Part shown: positions 1 to 11,060 of the stretch, piece after piece
Numbering within the stretch: position 1 is the first letter of the stretch
Layout of the letters: the number at the start of each line of letters is the position of its first letter
NCBI RefSeq assembly: GCF_902806685.2
Contig: NC_048556.1
Location: 5,518,001 to 5,582,000 of the forward strand
Direction of reading: 5' to 3'
Source of the DNA: Maniola hyperantus
Taxonomy: Eukaryota; Arthropoda; Insecta; Lepidoptera; Nymphalidae
DNA: 64,000 nucleotides
Translations under genes and position numbers: made by a program
The notes under the pieces: model-generated
The model's database searches: none
What the model was told of the DNA's origin: nothing
What the model saw: the letters and a program-made list of their open reading frames with translations, nothing else

Positions 1-401
1 GAAAAATAACAACATAAGTAATTGAAAAAGCAACAGAGCAATTATACATTTATTTTCAAAAATTCCACTCGAGCGAAGCCTTGGGGGTTCAGCTAGTTTC
101 ATAAAAAAAACAATACACCGTTTTGAACCCAGCATAAATAACTATTCGTTAGCTAATCGCGGAGTTGCTTATTTTCATGTGCACATAATCATATAAACCA
201 AATCAAATCCCTTACATTTAGTATACAGACAATGGCGCTTGCATTCTAAACAATAACCGGAAGAGGCATGTTGGTCTGATTTAATACCAGAACTGGCGAT
301 ACATCGATATTTGCCGAAGGTAATAACCCTCTTCCGCCACGATATGGATCGGAGATCATTTGACAGAGTCCGTCTGATGTAAAAACAATGACTGCTATAT
401 A
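1..401. other. Left edge; mostly featureless, with a Helitron-like 3' tail fragment
   Basis: Positions 60-96 match the last ~35 bases of family D (see 27885-28876), with the gcgaagcc core and the AGCTAG|T end, so a truncated copy lies here on the plus strand. The rest of 97-401 is unique-looking AT-rich DNA with no reading frame or repeat I recognise. Confidence 0.5.
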
Positions 402-1881
402 ATAGTTAGGGAGGCGAGGTAGCTAAATGGCGTAATTCAACGGCGCCGTCGAGACCTATCAAAATCGAAAGATAAAATAATTTCGAAAAGAAAAGCTCGT
501 ATGGTAAAAACCATTTTAGCGGTGGGTTTGGCGTGTACGGTTTTTCAAAAATGTTTAAAAAAAACAGGTACTTGGTTAATCTGCCGGTTTGTGTGGTGGG
601 GGTAGGCATATAAAGTAGTCAAAAATGCAAAAAAAAAAAAATTACTCGAGCGCGTCAGATTTTCGGAAGGGGTGTTGAGTAGGCCCCAAGGAAGCTCCCT
701 TTAAAAAAACTGACGATTTCGGCGCGACGATAATTTACGATGAATTTTTGAAAATGCAAAAAAAAAAAGTTTTTTCGAAATACTCGAGCGCGTCAGATTT
801 TCATAGGGGAGGTTTATCTCGGTATCCTGAAAGCATATTTTCTTAATCTGACAAAAATGTTGGTGGGTTCTCTTAATCTGACCGAAAAAGGTTTTTTGGT
901 TTCTTTTTTTTCCTTTCTTTCTCCTTGATAATTGAAATTAAGGAAAAATACTGGTAGGACGGCATATTTCCGCGAAGCGCTCAGTCTGAATTACATGTTT
1001 ATGGCAAATTCCTCTTTTTTGCTTCAATTCTTCACTTCGTTTTGCTTACGGTACGTCCAAAAAACAATTTGAGGATCAACAGGCTATTGAATAATATACA
1101 TACATGAAACTACATGTTAATGATACTTTTGTATACAGATACGCGTAACTTTTTCCGAGTCCACGAAAATTGTCGAGAAGCTTTAGAAAAAAAAAATTGA
1201 GATATAATAAAAGTCACATAATTTAATTATCGTTATTTCATATCAATTTTTTTAACACCCTCAGTTTTCGAGATATACTCAAAAAACCGGGAGTTTGAGT
1301 TTTTATGATGCTTCAAGTCAAAAAGTTTTAACTTTGGACAAAAATGTAAAGAGACCTTTTTTGTGTAAAATAAAATTACCTTTTTTGTTTATTTAAACTT
1401 TTTTTGGTAAAATGTATCGTTCGCGACTTATATGCCGCAACGCGTTTTTCGGAAGACGAAATGAATCCTCCACACTTCCGGTCATGCGGAAACCGGCAGA
1501 TTTTGTATTTTTAGTAAATTTTAGATTATATTCTTCAAAGTAAAAAAATAAAAAATCGCGCTCGAGAATTCCGGATTAACGTTTTTTTTTTTACAAGTTC
1601 GCGACCCTATAACTCGGCGGCGTCAAGGACTTATCGTCAGATTAGTTAAATTTAGTCTTAAAACACTAAAATCAACCCCCAATATCTTAATCTGACGCGC
1701 TCGAGTATTTCAGACTATCGATTTTTTTTTACTAATCTGATCGTCTATCCTAGGCGCGCGTCACTACATATAGAGCTAAATACTTTACAAGGTTGTTCTA
1801 TTAGGTCTAAGGTATCTCTCATATCTTAAACTGCCACGCTCGAGTATTGCCGAAAATTCCCCTATTCGCCTCCCTAACTAT
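402..1881. mobile_element. 1.48 kb TIR DNA element with internal motif arrays, non-autonomous
   Basis: Positions 402-417 (atagttagggaggcga) are the exact reverse complement of 1866-1881. A TA lies just inside each end (403-404 and 1879-1880), so a TA target duplication with a 13 bp TIR starting GTTAGGG is the likeliest reading. Inside, tactcgagcgcgtcagatt occurs at about 643 and 781 in one orientation. Its inverse occurs at 1689 and, diverged, at 1828. Further AATCTGAC copies lie at 844, 875 and 1733. Such subterminal arrays are typical transposase-binding sites. No transposase frame is visible, so this is a large MITE-like or deleted element of unknown superfamily. Confidence 0.65.
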
Positions 1882-3100
1882 AACCGAATTAAAAGAAATA
1901 GATAGACATAAAACGAAACATGGTCGGAGAAACCGATTTAATGAAAACCGATTTTCTGACAGTCAAAATGAGACACAAGTGTGCGCTGTGTGATACCAAA
2001 TAACTGAATTTGTATGTATAAGGAACGTTCATAAGATTTATCGTATTTCCAATTTCAAGAACAGAAGAAAGCATTACTTTTAGAAGGTATACACCGTACT
2101 CATTACATTTTTTATATCACGTGGGTCCAATTTAGAATTTTTTAACTTCAATAATATTCAAACGACATGTGCGATAACGACAATGCGCAATATACCGGCA
2201 GGAAAATTAACAAAAATCAACCATTCGAGCGTAATACAATCGAGCATTGTTGATAAAGGCCGCGCCTATTGAAAACAATGGACACCTTTCCGTGGGATTT
2301 TAATTCATAATTGAGATTTTTTGGTAAAACAATGAAAAGCGTGGGGTACTTTGTGCCACGCGCCAACTGCTTGCCAAATGTCATTTATAAATCTGCACGG
2401 TTCCTATAATTGGAGTGACTGATCCAGATTTTAATTAACAAATGCATTTTTAGGTTCATTTTTAGAGTTTAGGCATTTAAGAGCAAAAAACGAAACTAAT
2501 ATATTTACATAAGTAAATAAATAGTTCTAAAATTAATGCTAATCGCAGGGAATGTTCTGAAAATATATTACTAAAAGACCTTTAGGTAGGTATTTGTGTA
2601 TCTACTTGTGAATCAGTAACATTGCATGTTAGATTCCCAAGTGGGTAGGTTAATTTATAGGTTTTAGGCGTATAGTCTATTGGTTATCTACGCCCATACT
2701 AGTAGGTATTTCTAGACTTAAAAGTTAGCCAATACCATATTTAGCATTTATCTCGGATCTATGACTTAGGCTATACGAGATTGTATTCAAGACTACAAAC
2801 CAGTCAAAAATTATTAAATAACACCTTCATAGGTTTGCATTCGACACCAAATTTAATTTTCTCTTCGCTACGATAACTAGCAAATGTTATTTAAGATGTA
2901 GGATCGTAATAGGACCGGTCAAACGGAAATCGCCTTCAATTGCGCTCCATGTCCAGATCATCTTCATTTGAACGCGAAATTACGGTCAATAAACCTGTCC
3001 CAAGTATCACCGCCGCATTTAGCATTACTGCGATATTACTACTGTTCAAAATAATCCATTCAATTACCACATTTAAAGCTTTACAATAAAGACTATAATT
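1882..3100. other. No gene seen; unique-looking AT-rich DNA
   Basis: No frame above 60 codons with convincing codon use. A pair of inverted Sox-like motifs (cattgtt near 2252, aacaatgg near 2274) flank a short GC island; this is a weak hint of regulatory DNA only. Short tracts rich in gtaggt occur near 2590-2710. Confidence 0.4.
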
Positions 3101-3184
3101 CCATGAACTATTTATTGTATACTTTGCGAAGAACCTACTTAGATAAGTAGGTTCTTCGCAAAGTATACAATAAATAGTTCATGG
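3101..3184. repeat. Perfect 84 bp palindrome (41 bp arms, 2-base loop)
   Basis: 3101-3141 is the exact reverse complement of 3144-3184, separated only by GA. Symmetry stops abruptly at both edges. No terminal motif of a known element is present. It could be a very young foldback, a template-switch duplication, or an assembly or sequencing foldback artefact. Confidence 0.9.
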
Positions 3185-3247
3185 TATTATATAGTAATAT
3201 TATAAGTTATTAAATTAGTAGATATAATATTTAAGTACAGTATTATG

Positions 3248-3596
3248 CAGTGGAGAAAGCTAAGCTTGAAGTTTATCTACGTAATCAAATCAGAAATGAA
3301 GAGATCCGTAGGAGAACCAGAGGAACCGATATAGTTAAATGGGTTGCGAAGCTGAAGTTGCAATGGCACATATTCTGTAGTTCGAAAAACCGATAGACGT
3401 TGGGGTGCTAGAATGGCAACCTCGCACTGGAATGCCCAGCGTTGGAAGACTCCACTAGGTAGACGGACGACATCAAATAAGTCGCAGGAGCTGTTGGATT
3501 TAGGTGGCCAACCGTGGCTTGTGTAAGTCCCTACACTACAAGAGACCTATATCTGGCGGTGGGTGTACATCGGTTGATTATGACGATGATGACAGT
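3248..3596 (+). pseudogene. LINE (RTE-type endonuclease/RT) C-terminus and 3' tail remnant
   Basis: The DNA parallels the copy at 43488-43727: a stretch reading like EVYLRNQIRNEEIRRRT, then the WR..RW/GR.TSN..-type tail seen in lepidopteran RTE-type ORFs, interrupted by shifts and stops. It ends in a gatgatgac-rich tail, as this family's 3' ends usually do. A dead 5'-truncated insertion. Confidence 0.65.
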
Positions 3597-4378
3597 ATAA
3601 TAATTCAAAACAATTTTAAGGGGAAAGGAAGTGTCAAATCGCGAAAATGCTGTAAATTTGAAGAAAAAGATTTTCTTTCCTAAAGCATTAATAGCTATTA
3701 AATACATGTAATAAAAAACTTCAATTTGTGAAGATCATAATGACCTATATCACATTTGTTCAAATTATCCCGTTTTTTGAAGAATTGATGTTGAAAACAT
3801 TGCTATGATCTACTTGTTTTGTTGTTTTTTTCTTTAACGGCTAAACGTGTTAAATTCAAACCATCACAAAACAATATGTTTAGGTTATCTTATCATTTTA
3901 AATTATTGGTTTTAAACTAAATGTATTTCATTTCTTAAATAATCTAAAACGAACGGAAATTATTCATTTTCTTGCAGGCGCTAAATCCTGTCAGTAGCCT
4001 TTTGGCTTTCATGGCGGGCGGAGCTGTGCGCATCCATTTCTTCGTAAAATTACGCTATAAACTTATTATTTTTGAATGAAAGTTGTGTTTATATGTACTG
4101 GTAATGGTTGAATAATAAAATAGGGATTTATTTATCTCAAAATGAAGCCTGCTCACTACTCAAATTTATTTTAAAATTATCGTAGTATTACGTACTAGTT
4201 GTGAGGTTGTCATAGATTATGTTGACAGACAGTAATATTTTCTAAGTAAGTATTATACCTATGTGTCAGATCCATATTTGAATTTCATTTCATTTAATTT
4301 CATTTCATTTCAAGTGGCAATGAGCGCTCGTAATTCGAAAAGCCAAATATATATTTACAAATACGATCCCAATTCCCA
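3597..4378. other. No gene seen between LINE remnants
   Basis: AT-rich DNA with no convincing frame. A simple atttcatttc repeat lies at about 4276-4312. Confidence 0.4.
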
Positions 4379-4573
4379 AGGTACTGGAATGGCGACCTCG
4401 CACCTGAAAGCGCAGCGTTAGAAGACCCCCTCTAGGTGGACAGACGAATCAAACGAGTCACAGGGAGCCGCTCGATTCAGGCGGTGAAAGACTGTGCCAT
4501 GAGGAAGACCTTATTAGAGACCTATGTCCAACAGTGGACGTCTGTCGGTTGATGATGATGATGATGATGATTA
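4379..4573 (+). pseudogene. LINE C-terminal remnant with (GAT)n tail
   Basis: The segment from ctggaatggcgacctcgcac to ggttgatgatgatgatg matches the 3' part of the 3248-3596 copy and the end of 43488-43727. It is the last coding codons plus 3' end of the same RTE-type LINE, 5'-truncated, ending in a GAT microsatellite (4551-4573). Confidence 0.6.
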
Positions 4574-4641
4574 TGCCTTTCTTCTTCTTCTTCAATTTTG
4601 AAAAAAAAAATTGAAAGCATCTGGCATAACCTGTTAACTTG

Positions 4642-7390
4642 AAGCCTTAATAATAATTCTCGACTCTAGTATCATAAGGTCGGATGTGGATTTTTGCTAC
4701 TTTTCAGGAGAGCCAAAACAAAAATGCTAGGGAAATCGGGTCATAATTTCTAAACTACTAGAGATACAATTTCAGTTGTTTTTGTAATATTTAACACTTA
4801 ACTGTATCTATCATTAACCATTACTAGAAATACTTTATCATTAATAAATAAAATATAAACTCACAATTTCTTCAAAATGGACGATATGCGACTTTATGCT
4901 GGTAATATTCGTAACTGTGCTAAAAAATTGTGTGCATAAGTTGTAAACCGACTTTATGGCTGCAATTTTTACTATTACAAATTTGAAATAAAAGTCGGAT
5001 CTATTACTTAATATTTCATAATACGTCTTACCTGATTATACATAAGTAATATTCGGACAAAAGATCACAGTAGTTATCTCACAAAAATCATTTAGGAGTT
5101 TTGTGAGATAGCAATAATGTACCTATCTGATTTTTCTGAAACTGATTAGTTAGCTCTGAAACATAATAATTGCATTCGCCCGATAGTCTGACCATTGCAT
5201 CCGTGTAAACCTTGTGACTTCTGAATGAATGAAAATAACATTTACAAATTCACAAATAAAGCCCATTAATTAAAAACAACGGCCAAAAATTGGAAAAAAA
5301 AAAATACAAAGTAATTAGAAACCTACAGTGGGCCAAAAATTTTTGTGGAATTGCATACATTGCGGTTACATCAATATAGAAATCTAAAACATGCCAACAG
5401 CCTGATTTTCCTTATAATGATTAGGTACGTAAAGTAAGAATGGAGGTCAGCAGGTACCTACTGCAAAAATTGGTTATATTTTATAGTGGATAATGGTTTC
5501 TCATTATGTCGTATATTGGGCGAAAGCGGGGAAGAATTTTAAGTTTATATGTACCTATAACTTACTAATGAAATACAAAAAAGTCTTCTTTAAAGTAGTT
5601 TATATAAAATAATAACACCCAGCATTATTGCGTTAGTTGTAGCCAGGTAATATATTCCGAAATCTGAAAATCCCCGCCGTTCTTATTTTTTTTTTGATAT
5701 AACAAACGGTCCTGATATCACCTTTGTGAAGGGATGTGGTCTTTAAAAATATGTTGTAGTGCCAAATCAAACTTATCAAAAGTTTTGTTTCCTTCGCATG
5801 TTCTTGTAAACTGTGGTCTGTGACCAATCTCTTAGTTTAGTAATCTGCATTGTTTTCAGCTGTTCCCTTTTTTTCTATTTGTGCATGGATTACATCTTAC
5901 TCCACGTAGGTACATGTTGCATTTTAGCATAAAGCTTGTGATTTATTACCTTTTAGTGTGGTAATCCTTATAATAATCATAAGTAAGCCATAACGATTAT
6001 CATGCTCCAATTATGACCGACACAAATATCAGACCACAAAGTCAATTCTTTAACAATTTCGAGAATACTTTGTTTCTTCTCTAGTAGATTAATGAAATAA
6101 GACAAGATACTGTTTTATTCCTTCCGCTGCAGCTGATGTTTTCAGACTACATTAAAGTAGCAACACTGCTGGTAGCATCATGAATCGTTTTTAAGGTGCA
6201 GAAACTACGCAGGTATAAGGATTTACTGTTAGTCAAATCTGGCATTGCCACTTTTGTAATAAAAAAAATACTTTCTGCTTTTTTGAAAATTCCATTGCTT
6301 CTGTTTCGACTGTTTTTTTAACAGATACTTTTTTAAACTGTTTCTTTCGTGTTTTAGTTAAGTTTTTTTATTTTTTTACTTTCACTTTTATTAGTTGTTT
6401 AATTAATAAATTAATTTATACTACATATATATTTAAATTAACATAATCTAAAGCTTCCTATAGTTAGGAATGTTTCGTTAGAATCACTATCATCACATAT
6501 TGTAGGTGCCTTATAATTTCTGCTCTCGATTGATATCAAATTCGGTCGATTATAAGACGGGCAAAGAAGAAAAAAATTGATTAGGTACTCTCATTTTTTA
6601 AGGCTACCTTAAAAACTAGTGCAATAAATTTTTGAACTGATGATTTGAACTATGATTCATAAAAAACACCATAAATGCACGGTTTTTGCTTAGTGGGGTA
6701 TTATTATAATATATGTTTAGATTTCCATGGTGTAATTTTCGTGGTCCTAAAAGATTTTCTAGTCTACATTTTCAAAATGTCTTCAGCTTTATTCTGGCTC
6801 TTTACTTTTTTCCCGCAGTTTAGTCCAAAATTTTGGTGAAATAGGATGGATCTCTTACCTATTAATCACATCAACTTTAATGTAGTCACAAACAAAAAGC
6901 TTTATTTCAACTTACTTCCATGAATTTTATTGCAAAATTATTTATATTACAAGGCAAAAAGTCTTAAATGATTCACAGTCCAAATATTAATACAAAAAAT
7001 TCGAAGCATAACATCTGTTGTGATTTTACCTAACAAAATTATTACATATTTTAGAAGCAGAAGTGCGTAACTGCAGTACCAGCTAGTATGACAAATAAAC
7101 TTATTTCGTAGCATAATGGTTGAACTCAAAATACACCTATAATTTTTCTCCATTGCTTTGGTGCATACATACGCAAGTCAAAAAATATAATTATGGTTCT
7201 CCAAATTTTTAGAATGTGTTCAGATACGACATTATGCATGTATTTATCTTTGCAACGAAAAGAGATAGAAATACTGGTGTCAGCTTGGCAGAAAGAGCCC
7301 GAAATGCTCATTACCTTTATGTAAAAAAGTGAGTTTGGTCGGAAGTACACATCCGACCTTATGATACTAGAGTCGAGAATTATTAAGGCT
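4642..7390. mobile_element. 2.75 kb DNA element bounded by ~40 bp terminal inverted repeats
   Basis: The left end begins agccttaataat and continues ctcgactctagtatcataag to about 4690. The same string reads on the minus strand from 7390 down to about 7349. The two ends agree over about 40 bases apart from a 3-base AAT duplication on the left. TTAA sits just inside the agcc/ggct edge on both sides, so a TTAA target is possible. The interior is AT-rich with only broken frames and no recognisable transposase. The longest minus frame, next to the right TIR (7126-7350), is unrecognised. Probably a decayed or non-autonomous transposon. Confidence 0.6.
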
Positions 7391-7416
7391 ATTTCAAATT
7401 AAATTGATATTTAAAA

Positions 7417-7628
7417 CTAGATGATGCCCGCGACTTCGTCCGCGTGGATTTGGGTTTTTTAAAATCCCCTGGGAACTCTTGCGAGATAAAAAGTAGCCTA
7501 AGTAGCCTTCTCTGGGATATAAGCTGACTCTGTACTAAATTTCATCAAAATCGGTTAAACTGTTGGGCCGTGAAAAGCTAGCAGACAGACAGACAGACAC
7601 ACTTTCGCATTTATACTATTAGTATGGA
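7417..7628 (-). mobile_element. Helitron-like element, family A (full length)
   Basis: On the minus strand it starts A|TCCATACTAATAG and ends CATCATCTAG|T. A hairpin-forming GACGAAGTCGCG core sits about 12 bases before the end, and a GTCT microsatellite lies ~30 bases from the 5' end. TC start, CTAG end, 3' hairpin and A|T insertion are Helitron hallmarks. No coding capacity. In this list, strand + for Helitron-like families means TC to CTAG runs left to right. Confidence 0.7.
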
Positions 7629-7937
7629 TTATAAGAAAAAGATTTATTGCCTCTCAGCCCTCTGAGAGACGTTAGGTTAAGTGAACACGAATTATGACAG
7701 TTCTGTGTTCTAGCGTAAGCTTTAGGTCTTCTGATAGCGTCAACAGTGACATTTCGGCTGCCTAAAATCCAAACCCTGTAAACGACATCAGACGAGATCG
7801 CAGGGAGATAATTTAATTTATTTTATTTTAAGACTAAGTATTTTCAGTAGATTTTCTAGTAGTTAGACTTTGTTAAATAATGCAGAAAAAACATTATTGT
7901 ATGCAAAGTATTTTCCTTGCAAACATTTAACATGTAC

Positions 7938-8089
7938 CTATAGTACGTGACAGGTCGAGATGGCAATCGGGGTGGGGACGTCACCCGCGATATCACGCAC
8001 CGGGTTAGCGTGGGGGCTGTGCGGGTGTGCGGGCCTTATACCCCGATTTCCATCTGTCATTTTCTCATCATTCATCTCGCGTACTATAG
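7938..8089. mobile_element. GC-rich foldback MITE, copy 1 (right arm decayed)
   Basis: The left end reads ctatagtacgtgacaggtcg and the right end tctcgcgtactatag, reverse complements in consensus. The inner part carries the family's gcaccgggttagcg core. The right arm is interrupted by divergence. See the findings for the family description. Confidence 0.65.
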
Positions 8090-8244
8090 AGCTTATTGCC
8101 TTTCCTATTCTTACTTTTAATGCATTATTAAACGTCTTTACTGTTTTGATTTGGATTTTAGATCATGGGTTATGTTTTTAAAATGGTCACAGCGACTTAC
8201 TAGGCTTTGAATTGGTTTGCTTTGAAAAGGTGCACTTACTATAT

Positions 8245-8410
8245 ATAGCCTGCGACAGGTTGAGAGGGTAATCGGGATATGGCAAGGGGACGCGCCGTAC
8301 ACCCGCACGTCATAAGGCGCACGACTGCACCTGGTTAGCGCAGGAGCTGTGCGGGTATACGAGGCGTTCCCTCCCCGATTACCATTTTTTCAACCTGTCG
8401 CGTACTGTAG
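8245..8410. mobile_element. GC-rich foldback MITE, copy 2
   Basis: The ends gcgacaggttgag and caacctgtcgcgtact are inverted. Inside, cgtacacccgcacg pairs with gtgcgggtatacg. It lies 155 bases from copy 1 in the same orientation. Confidence 0.7.
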
Positions 8411-8452
8411 GTTTAGACTTTAGAGGTATCAAAATTTCTGTTATATGGAAAA

Positions 8453-8714
8453 CCAGAGGATGCCCGCGACTCGTCTGCGTGGATTTAGGTTTTTAAAATC
8501 CTGTGGGAACTCTTTGATTTTCCGAAATAAAAAGTAGCCTATGTCCTTCCCCGGGATGCAAGCTATCGCTGTACCAAATTTCGTCAAAATTGGTTGAACG
8601 GATGGGCCTTGAAAGGCTAGCAGACAGACAGACAGACCGACGGACGGACAGACAGACAGATCGACGGACGGACAGACAGACACACTTTCGCATTTATAAT
8701 ATTAAGTAGGTATG
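8453..8714 (-). mobile_element. Helitron-like element, family A, with expanded GACA/GACG microsatellite
   Basis: Same body as 7417-7628. The 3' CTAG has decayed to ccag, and the cagacagacaga tract has expanded to about 70 bases with GACG variants (8620-8685). Short open frames on both strands here come only from the microsatellite. Confidence 0.65.
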
Positions 8715-9002
8715 GAGTATAGATATGGATGTGGAAGTATAGATTTTAATGCTGTTTTCCTTACAATAATGGGAGATACTATTGAAGTAAAAATTATGAC
8801 ATAAGATAACGATTTTTCAAAAAATGTCATTTACTGGGTTTCGATATGGGGCGGTCGGTTTAATCAGGTTCTAGGGTAAAAGACTCAAGTGAATGAACAA
8901 ATCACAGGTTTTTACCATAAATAAAAACTACCAGGAATTAAACCAGCTGATACAAATTTTTATGAATAAGAGTTTTTAAGGGTTTCCGTACCATAATCGT
9001 AA

Positions 9003-9562
9003 AAACCAGCCAAGTGCGAATCAGACTCGCGCACTAAGGGTTCCGTACTTCAATCGTATTTTATCGACATTTTGCACGATAAATCAAAAACTACTTACTA
9101 GATCTCGTTCAAACCAATTTTCGGTGAAAGCAAACTTTCATGGTAATATCATCATATTTTTTTTTTGTTTCATCATTCTAGTATTTTAGAAGTAACAGGG
9201 GGACACACACACACACACACATTTTACCACTTTGGAAGTGTCACGCAAACTATTCAGTTTGGAAAAAATTATATTAGAAACTTCAATTTCATTTTTAAAG
9301 ACCTATCCATAGATAACCCACACGTATGGTAAAAAAAATTATTCAGTTTCAGTTCTAAGCATGGCGAACCCCCAAAATTTACTGTTTTTTTCTATTTTTG
9401 TGTGAAAATCTTAGTGCGGTTCACAGCATACGTCTACTTACCAAGTTTCAACAGTATAGCTCCTATAGTTTCGTAAAAAAGTGGCTGTGACATACGGACG
9501 GATAGACAGACAGACATGACGAATCTATAAGGGTTCCGTTTTTTGCCATTTGGCTACGGAAC
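9003..9562 (-). mobile_element. Family C repeat (ggttccgta / gactcgcacttgg type)
   Basis: On the minus strand it begins with the stem tagggttccgtagcc...aacggaaccctt and ends gattcgcacttggCTGG|T, with a gcgagtctgattcgc hairpin just before the end. It contains (AC)n at 9204-9222. A CTGG terminus also satisfies the Helitron CTRR rule, so family C may belong to the same class; this is less certain than for families A, B, D and E. Confidence 0.6.
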
Positions 9563-9642
9563 CCTAAAAATGGAACCCTTATGGTTCGATTTGCTCCGTC
9601 CTTCCGTCTGTTTGTCTATCACAGTCGATTATTTCCGTAAGA
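9563..9642 (+). repeat. Family C fragment
   Basis: aaatggaacccttatggttc followed by ccttccgtctgtttgtct is the 5' part of family C, abutting the 9003-9562 copy head to head and interrupted on its right by the MITE at 9643. Confidence 0.5.
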
Positions 9643-9768
9643 GTCGGTTCCCACTTGTCGGTTGTCGGGCCCGGATTTTAATCGGATGTTCCAGTGGCAG
9701 AACATTTTATATGATGCACGCTTGACTAAAACCGATTTTGTGTTGGCGCCGACAAGAAATGTCGGGTG
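9643..9768. mobile_element. MITE family K (gttcccacttgtcgg ends)
   Basis: ggttcccacttgtcgg at the left is matched by a degraded ccgacaagaaatgtcggg at the right. The inner part (ggcccggattttaatcgga, ccagtggcaga, aaccgattttgtgt) is shared with the better copy at 26999-27142. Confidence 0.6.
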
Positions 9769-9870
9769 TTTTGCCAGCCCTCTACGTTCGGAATAAAATC
9801 GTGTCGGATTTTGCTCGCCTATGAGTAAGTATGACGCTGTTTACAAAGGTCCTAAGTGACTTATAAACTA

Positions 9871-9925
9871 CTAGGTGATGCCTGCGACTTCGTCCGCGTA
9901 GAATTAGGTTTTTTATAAATCAATC
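9871..9925 (-). repeat. Helitron-like family A, 3' end fragment
   Basis: Starts CTAGGTGATGCCTGCGACTT, the inverted 3' terminus of family A, then diverges after ~50 bases. Confidence 0.55.
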
Positions 9926-10150
9926 GTCAACTGTAGGTGTTACAATTGACGGTATACGACAAACATTTACTACTTTTGCCTCTATTCTCTCTCTCCCTCA
10001 GTCGAGTTTTTTTTTTGTTTTTTGATCTTTAATATATAGAAGGAAAACGTGACTGACTGACTGACTGACTGACTGACTGACTGGTCTATCAATGCACAGC
10101 TCAAACTAATGGACGGATCGGGCTGAAATTTGGCATGCTGATAGCTATTA

Positions 10151-10194
10151 CGACTACGACGACGATAGGTATATACCTATCGTCGTCGTAGTCG
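10151..10194. repeat. Perfect 44 bp palindrome
   Basis: 10151-10172 is the exact reverse complement of 10173-10194, centred on ggtatatacc, with no loop. It lies at the left junction of the insertion into family B and includes the target-like tacgacg string. It is followed by a (TA)n tract at 10199-10227. Confidence 0.9.
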
Positions 10195-10227
10195 AGTAAT
10201 ATATATATATATATATATATATATATT

Positions 10228-10531
10228 ACTAATATGGGTTGTATATATATTGATATTTATAATAGATATGTATATGTATGATAGTTATGTATGTATTACT
10301 GAAATAGTTAGGTACTTATTAATTAATTATATTATATTGTTTTATACTACTTCATTTTTCTGTATTGCGTGTAAGTACTATCCAACACACCTAGTTTCTC
10401 CTTTCACCAAAGGTTGCCTGGTAGATTGCTGTGAGCAATAAGGCCGCCTTTGCATACAATCTTTTTTTCGTTTTAGTTTCTTTGTCATGTTATGTAATAT
10501 TTTTTATGTGCAATAAAGTATTTCTATCTAT
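10228..10531 (+). mobile_element. 5'-truncated LINE 3' end (Jockey/CR1-like tail)
   Basis: The sequence gcctggtagattgctgtgag, then caataaggccgcctttgc, then gtgcaataaagtatttctat is the familiar lepidopteran non-LTR 3' UTR, ending in a tcta-type simple tail rather than poly(A). The inverse of its centre also occurs at 24995-25145. Clade assignment is from memory of the motif and uncertain. Confidence 0.55.
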
Positions 10532-10855
10532 CTACGACGTAGGCATCCGCTAAGAAAGGATTTTTTGAAAATTCAACTCCTAAGGGGGTGAAATAGGTGT
10601 TTGAAATTGATGTAGTCTACGCGGACGTAGTCGCGAGCATAAGCTAGTCTTATATAAATTCTATTTGTGAAACTTGTTATCAGCTTCAATTTTCTTCTGT
10701 TCTTATCAATTTACTTTTCCAATTAGCTGTAAGTTTTCCTGTTAAATAAAAAAATATAAGTATAACAATAATTAATACCGCGCATTATTTTTGCTCTTTT
10801 TGATTATTAAATAATTTATGACTATAATATAGATACACAAAACAATAAAAAAATA

Positions 10856-10979
10856 CTAAATGATGCCCGCGATTTCGTGGGCGTGGATTTAGGCTTTTTG
10901 AAAATCCTGTGGGAACTCTCTAATTTTACGGGTTAAAAATTAGCCTTAGCAGACAGACAGATACACTTTCGCATTTAGT
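10856..10979 (-). mobile_element. Helitron-like family A, internally deleted
   Basis: Starts ctaaatgatgcccgcgattt and ends cagacagatacactttcgca; the middle ~80 bases of the family are missing. Confidence 0.6.
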
Positions 10980-11060
10980 AACCAACTTCCAAAAAGGAGA
11001 TGGTTCTCAATTCGGCCCGTTTTTTTAAATGTATGTACACCGATTTTTTCGAGGTTTCGT
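10980..11060 (+). repeat. Fragment of the aaccgacttc..aaggaggtggttc repeat (family P)
   Basis: aaccaacttccaaaaaggag, then atggttctcaattcgg, then gattttttcgaggtttcgt is shared with 15538-15690, 22437-22487 and the middle of family D at 28335 and 55520. Confidence 0.6.

Larger units (their letters stand above)
10026..10647 (+). mobile_element. Helitron-like element, family B, split by a LINE tail insertion
   Basis: Starts TCTTTAATATATAGAAGG with a (GACT)n tract (10050-10082), continues to agctatta near 10150, and resumes at ctacgacgtaggcatccgct (about 10532), ending CGAGCATAAGCTAG|T. The 3' hairpin core GACGTAGTCGCG precedes the end by ~10 bases. The interrupting 380 bases are listed separately. 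Confidence 0.65.

Noticed and set aside
2250..2282. Inverted Sox-type motifs as an enhancer
   Set aside because: Two 7-8 base matches are expected often by chance in AT-rich DNA; no cluster of other sites seen.
8441..8693. Two overlapping minus frames with SVCPSV / SVCLSVR repeats
   Set aside because: Translation of the family A microsatellite and body, not a protein gene.
10199..10227. (TA)n tract as a possible origin or regulatory site
   Set aside because: A simple microsatellite beside an insertion junction; nothing else supports a function.
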